Assembly: GCA_026413225.1 (NCBI GenBank)
Contig: CM048552.1
Location: 82,375,001 to 82,439,000 of the forward strand
Direction of reading: 5' to 3'
Source: Otis tarda
Lineage: Eukaryota > Chordata > Aves > Otidiformes > Otididae
DNA: 64,000 nucleotides
Below are positions 24,336-36,986 of the stretch, piece by piece. Position numbers and translations under genes: made by a program. How positions within the stretch are numbered: position 1 is the first letter of the stretch; the number at the start of each line of letters is the position of its first letter. Below the pieces are notes generated by a model, which did no database searches, was not told the origin of the DNA, and worked only from the letters and a program-made list of their open reading frames with translations.

Positions 24336-27300
24336 CTGAGCATGATGTCAGATGGGATGGAATAGCCCTTTGGCTAATTTGGGTAAGTTAACCCCATCTG
24401 TTAGCTAATTAGTTAACTATCCCAGCCACAGGGGCTACCAGCTTCAGTTCTCCACCCAGCTCAGGTAAATATTAACTCTATCCTAGCCAGAACCAGGACA
24501 GACACAAACATAAAGCAAAACTTAAATAATGCTATGCACATCTCTACTATGTTCATTATAAGATAGCTGGCAAGTATTGGTTAAAAATCACAGCCCATTG
24601 TAACATGTATAGGAATTGTTGCAGAACATCTAGGGATTAATTTGACAGCTCTTTAAAAGAACATATCAGCGTTCCATTCTTTGGATCCTTTGCTGTGTAA
24701 GAGAATATCTGTGTATTTGCCTGAGTTTGTTTTGTTTCCTCTTCTGCTCTGCCTTTTTTGCTAAGGCTGAAAAACTTTAAATAAAATTTAGCTAGCATTT
24801 GAAACCGTGAATTAATATCTAGACTTTCTCCCTAGATAAACACATACTTCCTTTCACCTACTGGTGACTTCCAGCCTGCTCTACTTTATTGCCACCACCC
24901 CCCCCCCAGCCCCCAATCAGCCAAAATGACAATCTCTGTTTTCCTGGTAACCCCTTCAATCCTCTATCTGCTAGACAGCTTTTAATTACATTGCAAAACA
25001 TTTTTTTTTTTGTCTCTCCATATATGCTAGGTAGAAATAGACACCAAGGTAGTACTGCTGGATATGTGGTATTAATATGATAAGTACAATAACCTTAAAA
25101 GTAGCCACAAAGGATAGTTAAGAGACTGTGATTTTAGGAGCTTGTTGAAATTTCACAGTTTGCCATAACACTGTACATTTGAATAGCACAAACAATTAGA
25201 TCCTTAAATAGCATTTCCAAATAAAATTAGTATTAAAGATACACTACATTCAGTGGTATTGAGTTTGCAACTCTAACTATTACAGCAGCACACATATTTG
25301 CCAATCAAAAACACATCTCTGTTGGAAAGACAGAGAATGAGAGAAAATACATGATTAAAAGAAATTCTGACCCAAATGGACAGGGTGTATCACTTTTCCT
25401 CTTTGTTTTCTCTGTTTCATTATGTCTCGATCTGGAAAGTTGATAGAAATCTCACACATTTTGAAATCATAAAATAATAAATAAACTACGGGAAGACTGA
25501 TGAGGCTTGTGTTTCAGGATAGGAGCAGGAAAAAAATACATCATATTTGAAATGCAGATGAATTAACATTATAAGAACTCAATCTTTTGCCCTGTTAAAT
25601 GTTTGTATCTTGAAATAACATATAGGCTACTTACACAAACTTTCATTCTCTTTCCCTCTGTTTTCTACAGAGTTTGTATAACTTACGCCTGAGTATGGGG
25701 ATAAATCTGTAGCACCTCTCACAAAAATATAGGTAAATTTAGCCAAATACTCATTTCCTAACAAACAGCTTTGCATCATTGCAGGACAGCAACATCAATA
25801 AAGTTTTAAGAAAATTAATAGCTGATTCCCATGAACAAAAGTTCTTTATAGTGTTGCAAGTAATAAAAAGGATGAAAAAAACAGTTGTTACTTTTTAAGA
25901 GAAAGCAAAACTAGAAGCTTGCTCTAAATTCATTCACGTGGTCCCGCTACAATACCTGACAAAATTCCACCACCCCAAAAGTCCACCTGTCCACACACAT
26001 ACTCCCACTCTCAGGTGAAACATCCTCAAAAACAGCAGTGCGCTTCTCAGACTCTGACCATGATATGAATTTTGCAGTCAGGGCCCATACCCATTTCTAA
26101 CTTTTGCTGTTATCAGTCCCCATAAGAATTTTGTTGATAAAATGTTCACTGCTATGAGGAAAAGTCCCCTATAACTGTTCATTTTTTAAAATTGGGTTGA
26201 CTAAATTTGACCAGACAGGAACACACGTCTTACAGAGTCCTGACTGGTGTCCTTGTAGCCTCTGATGCAGGACACCTCCTTACCAAGGGCTGAAGGCAGA
26301 GCACTGCTCTGTCTTCGGGGACAGTAAGCAGTGTGAGCACACACAGTGCCTCCACAGCATAAAGGACAGCTGTCGTATGTTCAGCTAGTCTTCTACAACC
26401 TACCTTCTATCTCTTTCCTGACCGCTGTGTAAATTAATCTCTAGCAATTCTAAAGATACTAGCTGGTGCAAACTCTGGTCAAGGTACCAGAAATACAGCA
26501 GCAGTGGCGGTAGGCCCATATCTCTTTGAAAATACAAAGAAAGATGCAATTCATAAAGTCATTTTGTTGCTCATTTACCAATTTTAATCCTGACTTGAGA
26601 GTTGTTTCTACTGTTAACTTAAATATTATTATGACTGTCCAAATATATTACCAGTTCAGTACTTCTTTGGAACATGAAATGAATAAGTGGAAAATTGTCT
26701 TCTGAAAAAAATACAGGTTGTAAAGCTCGTGTGGTAGTTTCTGATTTATTCCTTCCAAATTGTCCATGAAAGAAAGAGGTTTTAGGAGATAATTTAGGAT
26801 CACACCACTACTTAGCCACCTTGTTGGGATATCTCTGTGACTGCTTCTGCTTCTAATTAATGAGTAATGGCACTTTGAACTCATGAAGGCAAGTCTCTGA
26901 CTATACGAGAAGAATTCATGCCTAGTAGTGTAATGCTGAATTGCATTATGGGAATGAAGTAAATCATAGTAAGTCATTTTGATCATAGCCTGAATGTCCA
27001 CATAGGCATAAAACATAGAACATCAAGCTTACAGCCCCACTGGAAAGATTTCTTTTCATTATCACCCTCTTCTTTAAAGCATCTTTCATCTGGCATTACA
27101 TTAGAGGAAAGTTAAAAGCAATGCTGATAATTGTGTCACCAACAGAATTTAACCAAACATAGTTTATTTTCAATACAGAATTAAATTCCTATTTTATAAA
27201 GACATGTCCATTTTTTATCAAAAGTAAATGTCTAGGAAACCAGCTGAAATTAAATTAATGCCACACACTTTATAGGCACTGGCTAATATCCAGAGTGCTA

Positions 27301-29941
27301 AAATGGCAATGTAGAATTATAAAGGCACAGGCATATTGTTTATATGTGTTGGCTGAAATCCAAAATGGTTACAGTAAGTAGGAGAATAAAACATTAGTAA
27401 CAGAGCCCTCTACTCCTCACTTTCGGCCCACAAGTATAATACTTTAGCTGGGAATAAGTGATAATTATGAAACATAGGTACAGACATAGATCCTTCATGA
27501 TCCTGAGCACTCACACCTGGCAGACACTGGAGGAGAAAGAGCAAGAGACACAGACACACTCCGACAGTTTCACAAATGGACCAAAGCAACAGTGGTTTTG
27601 TTCTTCTCCATGCAGTGTGACTCTCAGATGAGCAAGGGTGTTGATGGTTTTCAAGGGTGCTATGGTATTTTATTTTACAAAATTAAAGGTTGAGTGTATT
27701 TGCCTCTAACACACTCCTAGTCCTCTCAAAGAGGCAGGTAGTCTGATAGTTGGCCTTTTTGAGAAAAGGTGCTTAGGAGGAACACCCCTGCCATCTGCAG
27801 GGTCCGGAAAAAGCTTTCTGCAGCAGCTTTTCAAGACCTTTTATGCCTCCCTAGTCTTTTCCTAATGTAACAAGGGCAAGGACTTCATTTGGTAATTTCA
27901 AAATTTATTTTTTAGAAAAAAAGAAGTCCCCAGATATAAGGCTTCATTCTGTTTCACAGCTACGCAGTGCTGACAGTGCACACTGAAAGCAGCATCGTAA
28001 CCTAGGCTGCTTTCCAAAGATGGGGAAGATATGTCATAAGACATATCAAAATTCTTGAGATCTGTATCCGCATTTAGAGATGTCATCCTGAACTCCAGCT
28101 GAGTGCATAACTCACAGAAATTACATTGAATTTGTAGTCATTATTTATTTGCCATTGGAAATTATTTTCCAAAAGATTAATAATAGATTTGGCCCAGAGA
28201 ATCAGAATCAACATCCCATGGAAAATGTTGAGACACTGGAAAACAAGTTCATATTGATTCACGATAAACAAAACAAAACAGAAAAACCCAGGCATTGTTC
28301 CTAGAACAGGAATGCTAAAATACTCCATTCTGAGAGTTTGGTGGCTTGCTTGCTGTCCGGCTTGAAAGCATCATCATTTCTGCTTTCTCAATGGAAGAAG
28401 AAAATCACAATAATTTAAATTTTAAAATTTAATGAATAAAAAACATCCTTTCAGTTTCCATTATCTATGAACCCATATACTTTGCCTTCTTGACCATCAC
28501 CTTTTTTATACCTTCAAGCTTGTGCTCAGTGCCTCTACTGGTAGCTTTCATGTCTTTGCTTTTCTTCAATCAAAAAGAGGGAAATGGACCAGAGTCTTTA
28601 AGATAGGCTGCTGGGAAGATACCATTTTGATTTTCCAAAGAGAAATTGCAATATTCCAGTAAAATTGTAATTTTCCCATACAGGATCTAAGTTGTTCAAA
28701 ACCAGAGCTTTTTTTATCGTGAAAATAACCCTCCAATGAGTCTGCTCAAACTGTCTAAATGAGGTCTGCAATTAGCTTCTGGCCATTTAGAGACAATTCG
28801 CTATCAAAATCTGACATGTAAAACTCAAACTCTGTAGATTTATTTAGATATTATTGAAGATGAATAAATGAAAATATCTCTGAGAACTCTCTGAACACTA
28901 CCAACACTTTTGAATCTTTATTTCAAAAGCTGCAATTCAATTGTATACATACAAGTTATCTAGTACAATTTGGGACGCTTGAGGATATCTAAGACATTCA
29001 CATGAGCTAGAGAGAAATGATACAAGACTCATGGAAAACCTACCCTTTCCAAAGCAGCAGCTCCAGACAAACAGTATATCAAAGAACAGCTCAGATGATG
29101 TTAGAACCTGATTTTTGGACAGCCAAATACCACCCCAAATCTGCTTTCTATATATAGCCTTTAAGATTTGCTTTTTCAAAAATCTCTACCCACAAAGGTA
29201 TTTATGAGAATCTTGCCCAAAAGTAAACCTAGCTTAAATGAATTCCAGCTCATTGACTTAGAATCAAGAAGATGAGTCTTGAAAAACAATTTCATCTGTA
29301 AACTGTTGCCTTTAACATGGATCCTCAGGGACAGCTCTGTAATGTTGGTATCCACACAGGCTTTTCGGAAGAGCAGTAGTACGCAGTTTGATGGAGCACT
29401 CACTTAATGTGCTGCAGGAGGGGGTTTATATACACATTTGTATTTACAGGAGGGAGATCCCACTCTCTTTTGGCACTGCTAAAAGGGATAAAGGATTACT
29501 TTGTTCCTAAAGAAAGCACATCTGACTGACTGTGTACATGCTACAGGAGCGTTGAGCGAAGGGGAAGTACCAAATACTCAATGATCACTTTTCAGAATAG
29601 ATACAAACTTTTACTATCACTTACTGTTACTAATAGGATCACAGAGTATTGCTGAAGAGGATAGCCTCTGAAAGCTGTGATAGTGTATCGATCATTTGAT
29701 GAACTTAATATCCTTATCTCTTACCAACATAGAGGTAGTAATAACAGACCAAGATCTGGATTTATAAAAGCAACACTCAGATTGTGTTGCAAAAACTTGT
29801 TTGGAAGTCTTACAGAGTTTTACACTATTATAAAATCAGATATGTGCCCAAGACACTGCTGTAAAAGGATTGTGGTTGTGTTTTCTCCATTAAAATAATC
29901 ATTTTTCCTTATGCAAATAAAATAATGAATATTTTGTCTTT

Positions 29942-30014
29942 CAGATAAAAATATTTATCTGAAATAATTTAATAACATTTATTATTATTATCTGAAATAA
30001 TTTAATAACATTTA
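29942..30014. repeat. Hairpin plus 27-bp perfect direct duplication
   Basis: A 27-bp word at 29955-29981, built around TCTGAAATAATTTAATAAC, recurs without change at 29988-30014, a spacing of 33 bases. The first copy overlaps the right arm of a perfect inverted repeat, CAGATAAA (29942-29949) and TTTATCTG (29954-29961), with a 4-base loop. Perfect identity suggests a recent local duplication. Confidence 0.85.
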
Positions 30015-32716
30015 GATTTAATAACACACAGAGATAACAATGTACAATTTGACAATTTTAAAAGAAAAATGGATAAAGAGGAGGTATTGAGAGATAACAA
30101 GAGAAGATTCCGGCATTTCACTGGAATGATGTTAGGAAAGTAGTTCTTCAGAAACATGCAGTATCCTGGGGCAAGAGCTGTTTGTGATACATCTGTGATG
30201 ACAGCAGTTTGTGAGAGACCCAGATGATAGGAAAATGTTCCAGCATGCAGAAGACTTAAGGTTTTAACAATATGAAAAGGATGGCAATGGCTCGACAGAG
30301 CAGAAATCCTAAGGGGAGCCACAGTGAAGGTTGAAGATATTCAGGGTATGACCTAAGCAGTTACTCTACCTCATATCCCGGTTGAGAGAGAGTGCATCTA
30401 TGCAAACAGATGGTATAAACTCATTGCAGGGGCTCTTTTTTATTACAGCTCCCACTTCAAAGCTGCTCTGCTTAACATCAGTGCAAACCTCCGCAGAGCA
30501 GCTCGGCATAACACTGCCATTCCCTGTCTGTCAGCTTGCTGTGGCCCTGCGTCACGCACACAGCTCAGTGACCCCTGGCAACATGCATGTCCAGCTCAGC
30601 TCCTGACATAGCAGTAAAGGAGCTTGTTCTCCTCTTCACAGCAGCTCCTTGTGCTACCGCGCTTTCAGCATTTTATAGCATTGCCATCACTTGCGTGTCT
30701 TGTCTTTCAGCCCCTATTGTGTTCCAGACTCCTCGTGTCTCAGCTGCTACCCCTGCAAATGGCACTGCAGCTGTCCCATCTGGGAGCCTAATGGGGCCAT
30801 CTCCACCTGTAGGAGATGCACTGCACTTCCCTCGCAGGAGCAGTGCAGCACCACTGTTGCCACGCTCCTCATGGCAATAGCTCAGCACTGACTCAGGTCC
30901 CCTGGCCTCTGGGGAACCCCCATTTCTTCCCATTACAGGTGCACTGCCACAATCTGACAACTCACAGTCATCTTCCATCCATCTGAATTTGAGAGAATTA
31001 AATCTTGTTCAACTTTTAGCAGAATTTATCCCCTTTAGTCAAAGCATGAGACGACATAGTATGTACCCCTAAAGATCCGCAGAAAGGAAGATAAAATTTG
31101 ACACAGGATTCTTCAGGTTTTAGACTAAAATAAAAAGGGAAAAATAGAAAAGAATTCCATACCATGACACCTAGCCTCCTGCAACAAGTGTCTTTGTACT
31201 TCATAAAGAAGCAAACACGCAAAATATGCGTGCACACAAGTCCAAGATTTTAAAAGACCCTTTACAAACAGCTTTCTGAAATATTAAGGAGAGGTCCTTC
31301 CTTTGAGGGTAAAAGTTTGCTGTATGTCTTCAAGAGAATGAGAAGTCATGCTTTGATTAATTCTGGTCTCAACAGTCACATGACTTCCTTTCTTCTTCCT
31401 GACCTGGTGTTTACAAGAGACCATAGATGAAATCGGAGAATGTTGCAAATATTACCCAGATGCATGTAAAAAAGTGATCCCATTAGGTGTGAGATGGAGT
31501 AGAAATAATGATTCTGTGATATGAGTAGCCAAACAAAGTTTCAGTCTAACACACGGATGCTGCAAATTCTGCTTACAGAAAGGAAGTAAGAACTACCAAA
31601 CAAAGAATACAACATAGTATATCTGTCCATCCTGCTCTCCAGCAAGTTGCATGACACTGCTAGGGAATGCCAGACTTCTCACTATCTTTTCTTAGGAACT
31701 TTTAAAACTACCTTTAATACCATAGCCTTTACCTACAAATCTTTCAGCTTAACTCAAGCTGTGATGAATGAACTCAAATAAGAAACGAACCAAGACTCAT
31801 TTTTACAGCTTGTGTAAGGAGGAACATGAGAAATAAACATTTGGTGAGTTGCTGCTCTCTGCTGGGGAAAGGATGTAAAAAAGACTACCCAACAAGAATC
31901 ACATGGCACGTGTTATTTAGATGTATCAATTCCCAGTGTGACAAGTTATTTCAGTCTTATCCATGAGCTGATTTATTAATTTTAAAGTGATGTTGATAGT
32001 GACTTCCCGAGTTAAGTCTGCATAAGTAATTTCTTACACAATTTCATATGCATGTACATACTTATCTTAAAATTTCAATAGAATAATTTGCAAGAAATTT
32101 ACCTCTTCTCTGTATCTCTCCCAAACACACACATCACCATATTATCTCCTAGTTCAGTTAAAACATATATTTTCTATTAAGAAATTATCTAATTCTCCCT
32201 AAGCTATCACACTCAGATTTTACCAAATCATCCAAAACCGGACCTGGCATATGTGGCACAGGGTATAATGATTGCAACTAAGGCACTGGAATGATGATAA
32301 AAGAAGGAATTAGGAAATGAATAGACTGAAAGACTAAATTTCCCCTCTGAAGTAAGCTGCAGCTGGTCTTGAGTACAGCACCCCCCTCTTCTCTTTTCAG
32401 AAACACAGATGAGTGGAAGCACATTATCCTCATTCACAGCTTCTTCCACTGACCTACAAAGCATCAAGTCTGGTTCAAAGCCCCTTGTCCATTTCTCAGA
32501 GATATGTCTGGCTGTGGCTGTCACTAACTGCTAGGCTAATTTCTTCCACAGTGAAGACCTCACACAACTGTGACACTCTAATTTTGGTAAGCAGAAGACT
32601 TCTGGTCAAATAAAATGAGCTTTCCCTGGGATAACCTAAAGCTATAGACCTGCCCAGCAGATAAAAAGTAAGACAGTGATCATAAGACTTTATTCACAGC
32701 CAAATAGAAAATTAAT

Positions 32717-32763
32717 TCTTTTTTTTCTTTTTCTTTTTCCTTTTTTTTTTCTTTCTTTCCCCT
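32717..32763. repeat. Pyrimidine-rich low-complexity tract
   Basis: About 47 bases of T runs broken by C on the plus strand, forming a polypurine-polypyrimidine tract. Confidence 0.8.
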
Positions 32764-33104
32764 ACCATTTTCCCTTAATAGCTTTCTCAGATATGTTAGT
32801 CCCTCACAAGAACATAAATGGTTACAAACACAGGTTTTAAAAAAAAAATTTCCAGCCTGGAGTTTCAATTTTATTTTCAACAGCCAGACTGAAACACTTC
32901 TTTCTGCAGAAGCCACAAAGGATGATTTTGCACTGGTACATGCAGATAAACTTGAGGTAACTTCAACTGCTCTAACCCCAGAACTGGAAGTTGGAGAAGA
33001 CTAGAGCAGAAATATCTAAGTCAATTTTGGTGTCCAAAGATTCCTTCCTTGGAACTGTTGATAAACTGATCAAGAATTTGTGGTGAAAGATCAGAGCAAA
33101 GACT

Positions 33105-34025
33105 AATGCATGTATGTTGTGCCAAGCATCTGCTATAGATCAGTTGCTTGAGAAGAGGAAGTAGATGAAAGCCTCTTCAAGCAGGTAGAAAGAGTTCTGC
33201 AGTCACAGGCCCTGATACTCAGTGTGGACATCAACCACACCAATATCTGTTGAAAGTGTAGAAGGGCTGGATGCAAGCAGTCCAGATGATTTCTGGAGTG
33301 TGTTGAAGACAATTCCATGATGCAGGTGATTCCCAAGATGACTAGGGAAGATGCTATGCAGGACCTACTACTAGTCATGAAAAAGGAAGAACTGGTTGGG
33401 GATGTGAAGGTCAAGGGAAGCCTTGGCTGCAGTCATCATAAAATGGTGGAGTTTAAAATCCTGAGAGAAGTGAGCAAGACAAACGGTAGAATCACAGCCC
33501 TGGACTTCAGGGGAGAAACTTTCGGCTTGTTCAGGGGCCTTCTTGTGAAAAGGAAAAAAAGAGCTTCAAGGAGTTTTCAAGGAGTACCTCCTCAAAGTAC
33601 AACAACAGTACAGTCAGTTGTGTGGAAATTCAAGCAAACAAGTCCAGCATAAGAAAATAAGGAACATCTACCTGAGCTCAAACACAAAAAGCAAGTGTAA
33701 AGGTGATACTAACAGGGACGGGCTAACTAGAAGGAATACAGAGGCACTGCCTGAGCCTGCTCAGATGGAGTAAGAAAACCCAAAGTTCAGCTGGAGATGG
33801 AACAAGCAAGGGTGTGAAGAGCAACAGGAAGGGCTTCTATAAATACACTGCCAGCAAAATGAAGGTTAATGACAAAGCTAGCCCACTGCTCAATAGGCTT
33901 GGGGACCTAGTGACAAAAAAAAAAAAAAAAAAAGTAAAAAGTTAAGATATTCAATACACTTTGTGCTTGTGTTGTCACTGGTAAGATCTGTCTTCAGGTC
34001 TCCCAGATTCCTAAATTTACTTACA
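33105..34025 (+). mobile_element. CR1 LINE, ORF2 endonuclease C-terminus to front of reverse transcriptase, plus strand
   Basis: The sequence follows CR1 ORF2 in order. Around 33137 a diverged EEVDEAFF-like region is followed by SQALIL and the endonuclease end. At 33375-33520 comes EELVGDVKVKGSLGCSHHK, then MVEFKIL and ITALDF. At 33640-33905 come diverged linker words such as GFYKYTAS, and near 33960 a segment like the CR1 FFASVFTGK region. Several frameshifts and stops are present. A run of 19 A bases at 33915-33933 lies inside what should be coding sequence. The 5' limit is uncertain by about 30 bases. It is a more diverged and probably older subfamily than the copies at 6891 and 19826. Confidence 0.85.
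33317..33652 (+). pseudogene. CR1 ORF2 fragment (end of endonuclease and linker)
   Basis: A 112-codon open stretch encodes the CR1 region after the endonuclease core. It includes EELVGDVKVKGSLGCSHHK near residues 29-47, then MVEFKILREVSK and ITALDFRGETFGLFRGLL. The C-terminal 30 residues drift from the family and then meet a stop. The apparent start is only a chance methionine inside ORF2. The fragment carries no catalytic residues sufficient for activity. Confidence 0.85.
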
Positions 34026-34118
34026 TTCATCTTGGGGAACATAATTGGCAATAAATTAAAATTCACGAAGTTGAGAACGTTTTGTCTCTGACATCTTGTT
34101 TCTATGTAAAACTACCCC

Positions 34119-34417
34119 AATGGGAGGATACAGAGAAAATGGATCAGACACATCTCAAAAGTGGACAGTGAAAGAATGACAAGCAACAGACATGAGCTGG
34201 AATACAGTAAATTCTGGCTCAACATAATAGAAAAAAAAGTCATTATGAGGGCAGCCAACCACTTGAGGACGAGCCCAGGAAGACTGTGGAGTATCTTGAA
34301 GATACTCAGAACTCAATTGGACAGTCCCCTGAGCAATTCACTCTAGTTAGATCTGCTTAGAGCAGATAGCTGTACTAGACGATCTCCAGAGGTCCTATCT
34401 TTTTCTATGAATCCAGG
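34119..34417 (+). mobile_element. CR1 LINE 3' end, same orientation, probably same element as 33105-34025
   Basis: From 34119 the words TGACAAGCAACAGACATGAG and CTGGAATACAG, then GAAAAAAAAGTCATTATGAG, AGATACTCA and GAGCAATTCACTCTAG, follow the CR1 C-terminus and 3' UTR. The piece ends with ACGATCTCCAGAGGTCC and a decayed TTCTATGAATCC microsatellite. This is the usual order for an older CR1 subfamily. Only about 95 unplaced bases separate it from the ORF2 piece ending at 34025, while a complete CR1 would have most of the reverse transcriptase there. An internal deletion in one element is the simplest explanation. Two separate insertions remain possible. Confidence 0.8.
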
Positions 34418-34753
34418 AAAGTCACATTTGCAAAAGCCCATATCCAAGCTAATTACCCTGCTGGGACGGTTCAGCCAAGCACGACTAGCACTACGTGACT
34501 GTGCCAAGACTACTGCCAGTGTTAAGCAAGGAGTCCAGTAGAACTGCACAGAACAGTGAGGATTTACCTGCTCAGGACTCCACCAACTCGTGGGACTGTG
34601 CTCCACTACATAGCATAAAGGTGCTATACAAAACCATACTTAAACTCATCTATAGAGACACAGAGAAAAACAAATAGCCTTTATTAAGAATATATGAAAG
34701 GAAACAATAGGCAAGTATTTAATGAGAAGCATGTGAATGTTTGTGTGGTTATT

Positions 34754-34781
34754 TATGTGTGCATGCACACACGTGTGTATG
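34754..34781. repeat. Perfect alternating purine-pyrimidine tract with 16-bp palindrome
   Basis: All 28 bases alternate pyrimidine and purine. Within them TGTGTGCATGCACACA at 34756-34771 is a perfect palindrome. Such tracts can adopt left-handed Z-DNA or extrude a cruciform under negative supercoiling, which is general knowledge and not shown here. Confidence 0.85.
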
Positions 34782-36970
34782 ATTTTCTTCATTCTGGTAT
34801 TTTTGCATAACTCTGTCAGCAAAACTTCCAAGGGTAAAACAAGTCTTAGCATAAATGAAGAAGTGACTGTGCACACCTATGAGAAGGCACATATGCTTAG
34901 TGTTAAAGATGAATGGTAAGTTCTTGTCTCTCTTGCACCCAGACTCCCTCAGGTCCCCCTTTCAGGTGATCTGTGAATCACTTTGTTGGAAAATCAGCAC
35001 AGACACTTTATGTCAAATCTGGTCAGATGCCATTTTGAAAAAGAACTGGAAAGAAGGCAGAATAGCTCCTGCTGCTCTTTGTCTTCCTGATCGAGTCTGG
35101 TTAAAGCCCCCACTGATAAGTTTCCATTTCCCCTCAGATCTATGAAAAGGTGGACATGAATAGGGAGGGAGAGGGCTGGTAAAGCTGGTCTCTCTTTGCT
35201 GATTAGCCAGGCTCATTTAGGAAGTAAGCATAGTGTGATGCATCTTATGTAAGGATAGTATGACTGCCACACCACTGTACAGTATCTGGAAGGCTCCAAG
35301 CAATGCTCTAGTAGATTCATGAGCAGTTTGGCTGCCACTTACCCCATCCTCTCCAATGCAAGAGCAAAGGCCAACACTTCAGCTCAGGAAGGTAGCCAGT
35401 CACTTGGCAAATAAATTAAATTCATAATACCAGTAATACAGCAGATCTGGAGTGGAGACGAGCACCCACAGGAGACAGCTGGAGAATATTCTTGTATATA
35501 TTCAGGAGGTTTTTTTACATTGGCCTCTCACTCTAATAGAGAACAGGCTTATGTTGAAGACCTTAGGTGATCTCAGTTCACACATTTCTGCCTGTTAAGA
35601 GAGGAAGAGACAAACTGTTTCTTGTGCCTTCTTCATTCTCATTATGTAGAAAGCACCTTTCTTCCTCTAAATGCAGCCTACTGCCTTCACAAAGGGTGAG
35701 ATTTGAGGACCTCTACAGGCATGATTTGACCCATCCTTGGCTTGGTCAATCTTAAATGTTGCTACAATGCACACAGAAAGGTAATCATCTCTAAAAGAGC
35801 TCCATCCTCGTCTTTTTCAGGTCAAGCACTGGTACCTTGGAATGAACCTAGTAAGATCTCACAGTCCATGCTGCCCTGTAGATACACAGCATTTAGAGAA
35901 AACTCGCCCTCTGCCATTCCAAAAGCACAAGCAGAACAGACTTACAGCACCTGCCCAATTCATCGCCAGCTAACAGCACCTACGCTCAGAATGGCAAATT
36001 ACCTTTGGGAGTTTGGCATAAAGTAAATGTAACAGTCTCCCCATCCTCCTTGTCTTTATTCCTGCAGGAAAAAAACAGTAGCGGCACAAAAGATAAGAGA
36101 ATCACAGCTCATGACATTCCTGGCATTTTGGTACTGCACACAGGTATATAATTTTTTTTTTTCATTTTTTCAGGAGGACAGAAGTGGTTGAAAAATTTTA
36201 TAGTGTTTTTGTTACCTTAAGCTATGACAAGCATTAGACATTTCTCAGACAACGCCCTAGGCAAGTTTCTGCTTTTATTCTGGACTTGGTGAAAAGAAAT
36301 TATGATTTCTGATCATGCTTCACCCATATGGAGTACTCAGTATGATGGAGAGCTCTAGCCTGAACGTATCACGTGTTTGTGAATCCCCATATATACATAC
36401 CAGTATGTTATAGGTCTCCTGACACATAAATCACCTGCAGACCAGATGCAGTTTGGTTACAAGAGAGAAGCAAAATATGAGGGCAATTTTTTTAGGACAC
36501 TGGAAGAAATCTGAGTGCAGATTGGTTATCAACATGGACTGCAAGCTGATCTAACAAAAGAAACAACCTTCATTTAGCACATTTTTTTCCAGAGCTTTCA
36601 TAAAGCTCAGACATTAAAGAAGTCATACCCATTCCCTAGGTGAGGCATACCAGTTGTAAAAGCGGTAAAGCCTAACCAAAAACTCCTTTCTGGAAGTGTT
36701 TTTGAATGGAAATATGTATCTACTGTGTATGTTAAGTAACCATAGCACACACATCTGGCTTGTGGGTGGGTATGTACATTAATTCCCCTCCCTTAGAAAT
36801 GTATTAGAAGAACACTGTTAAGGTTGTAAGGTCAAACACTTAAAAGATAGAAAATGTCAAAAATGAGGTAGTGCCTGAAGAACTGTAATTCAACTCCTTT
36901 GTGAGATTGAAATGTGATAAATTATGGAACTGAATCATCCTATTTTTTTATCTCTTCTTTTTAAAGTACT

Positions 36971-36986
36971 TCTCTCTCTCTCTCTC
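36971..36986. repeat. (TC)8 microsatellite
   Basis: Sixteen bases of uninterrupted TC dinucleotide on the plus strand. Confidence 0.9.

Larger units (their letters stand above)
23439..24500 (-). mobile_element. Solo LTR of an endogenous retrovirus (LTR type B), 1062 bp, with 5-bp target duplication
   Basis: On the minus strand the element starts TGTCCTGG at 24500 and ends CTACGACA at 23439. It is flanked by an exact direct repeat GACAC at 23434-23438 and 24501-24505, as expected for retroviral integration. A 5-bp duplication is common in ERV-L-like elements, which is an inference about class. The minus strand carries a TATATAA box at 24329-24335 and AATAAA at 23621-23626. The U3 start, TGTCCTGGTTCTGGCTAGGA, recalls LTRs of the TguLTR5 kind known from songbirds (from memory). 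The 3' 779 bp are homologous to the LTR at 41365, while the U3 is not. There are no internal genes, so this is a solo LTR left by recombination between two LTRs. Confidence 0.92.
24501..33104. other. Unique AT-rich sequence without recognisable genes
   Basis: No exon, RNA gene or well-preserved element was recognised. Notable parts are a 10-base C run at 24898-24907, the hairpin and direct duplication at 29942-30014, a GC-richer block at about 30440-30980, and a pyrimidine tract at 32717-32763. The longest frame (122 codons, 26648-27016 minus) shows no family resemblance. Confidence 0.5.

Noticed and set aside
26648-27016. 122-codon minus-strand frame
   Set aside because: No domain or family resemblance, and no supporting splice or start context.
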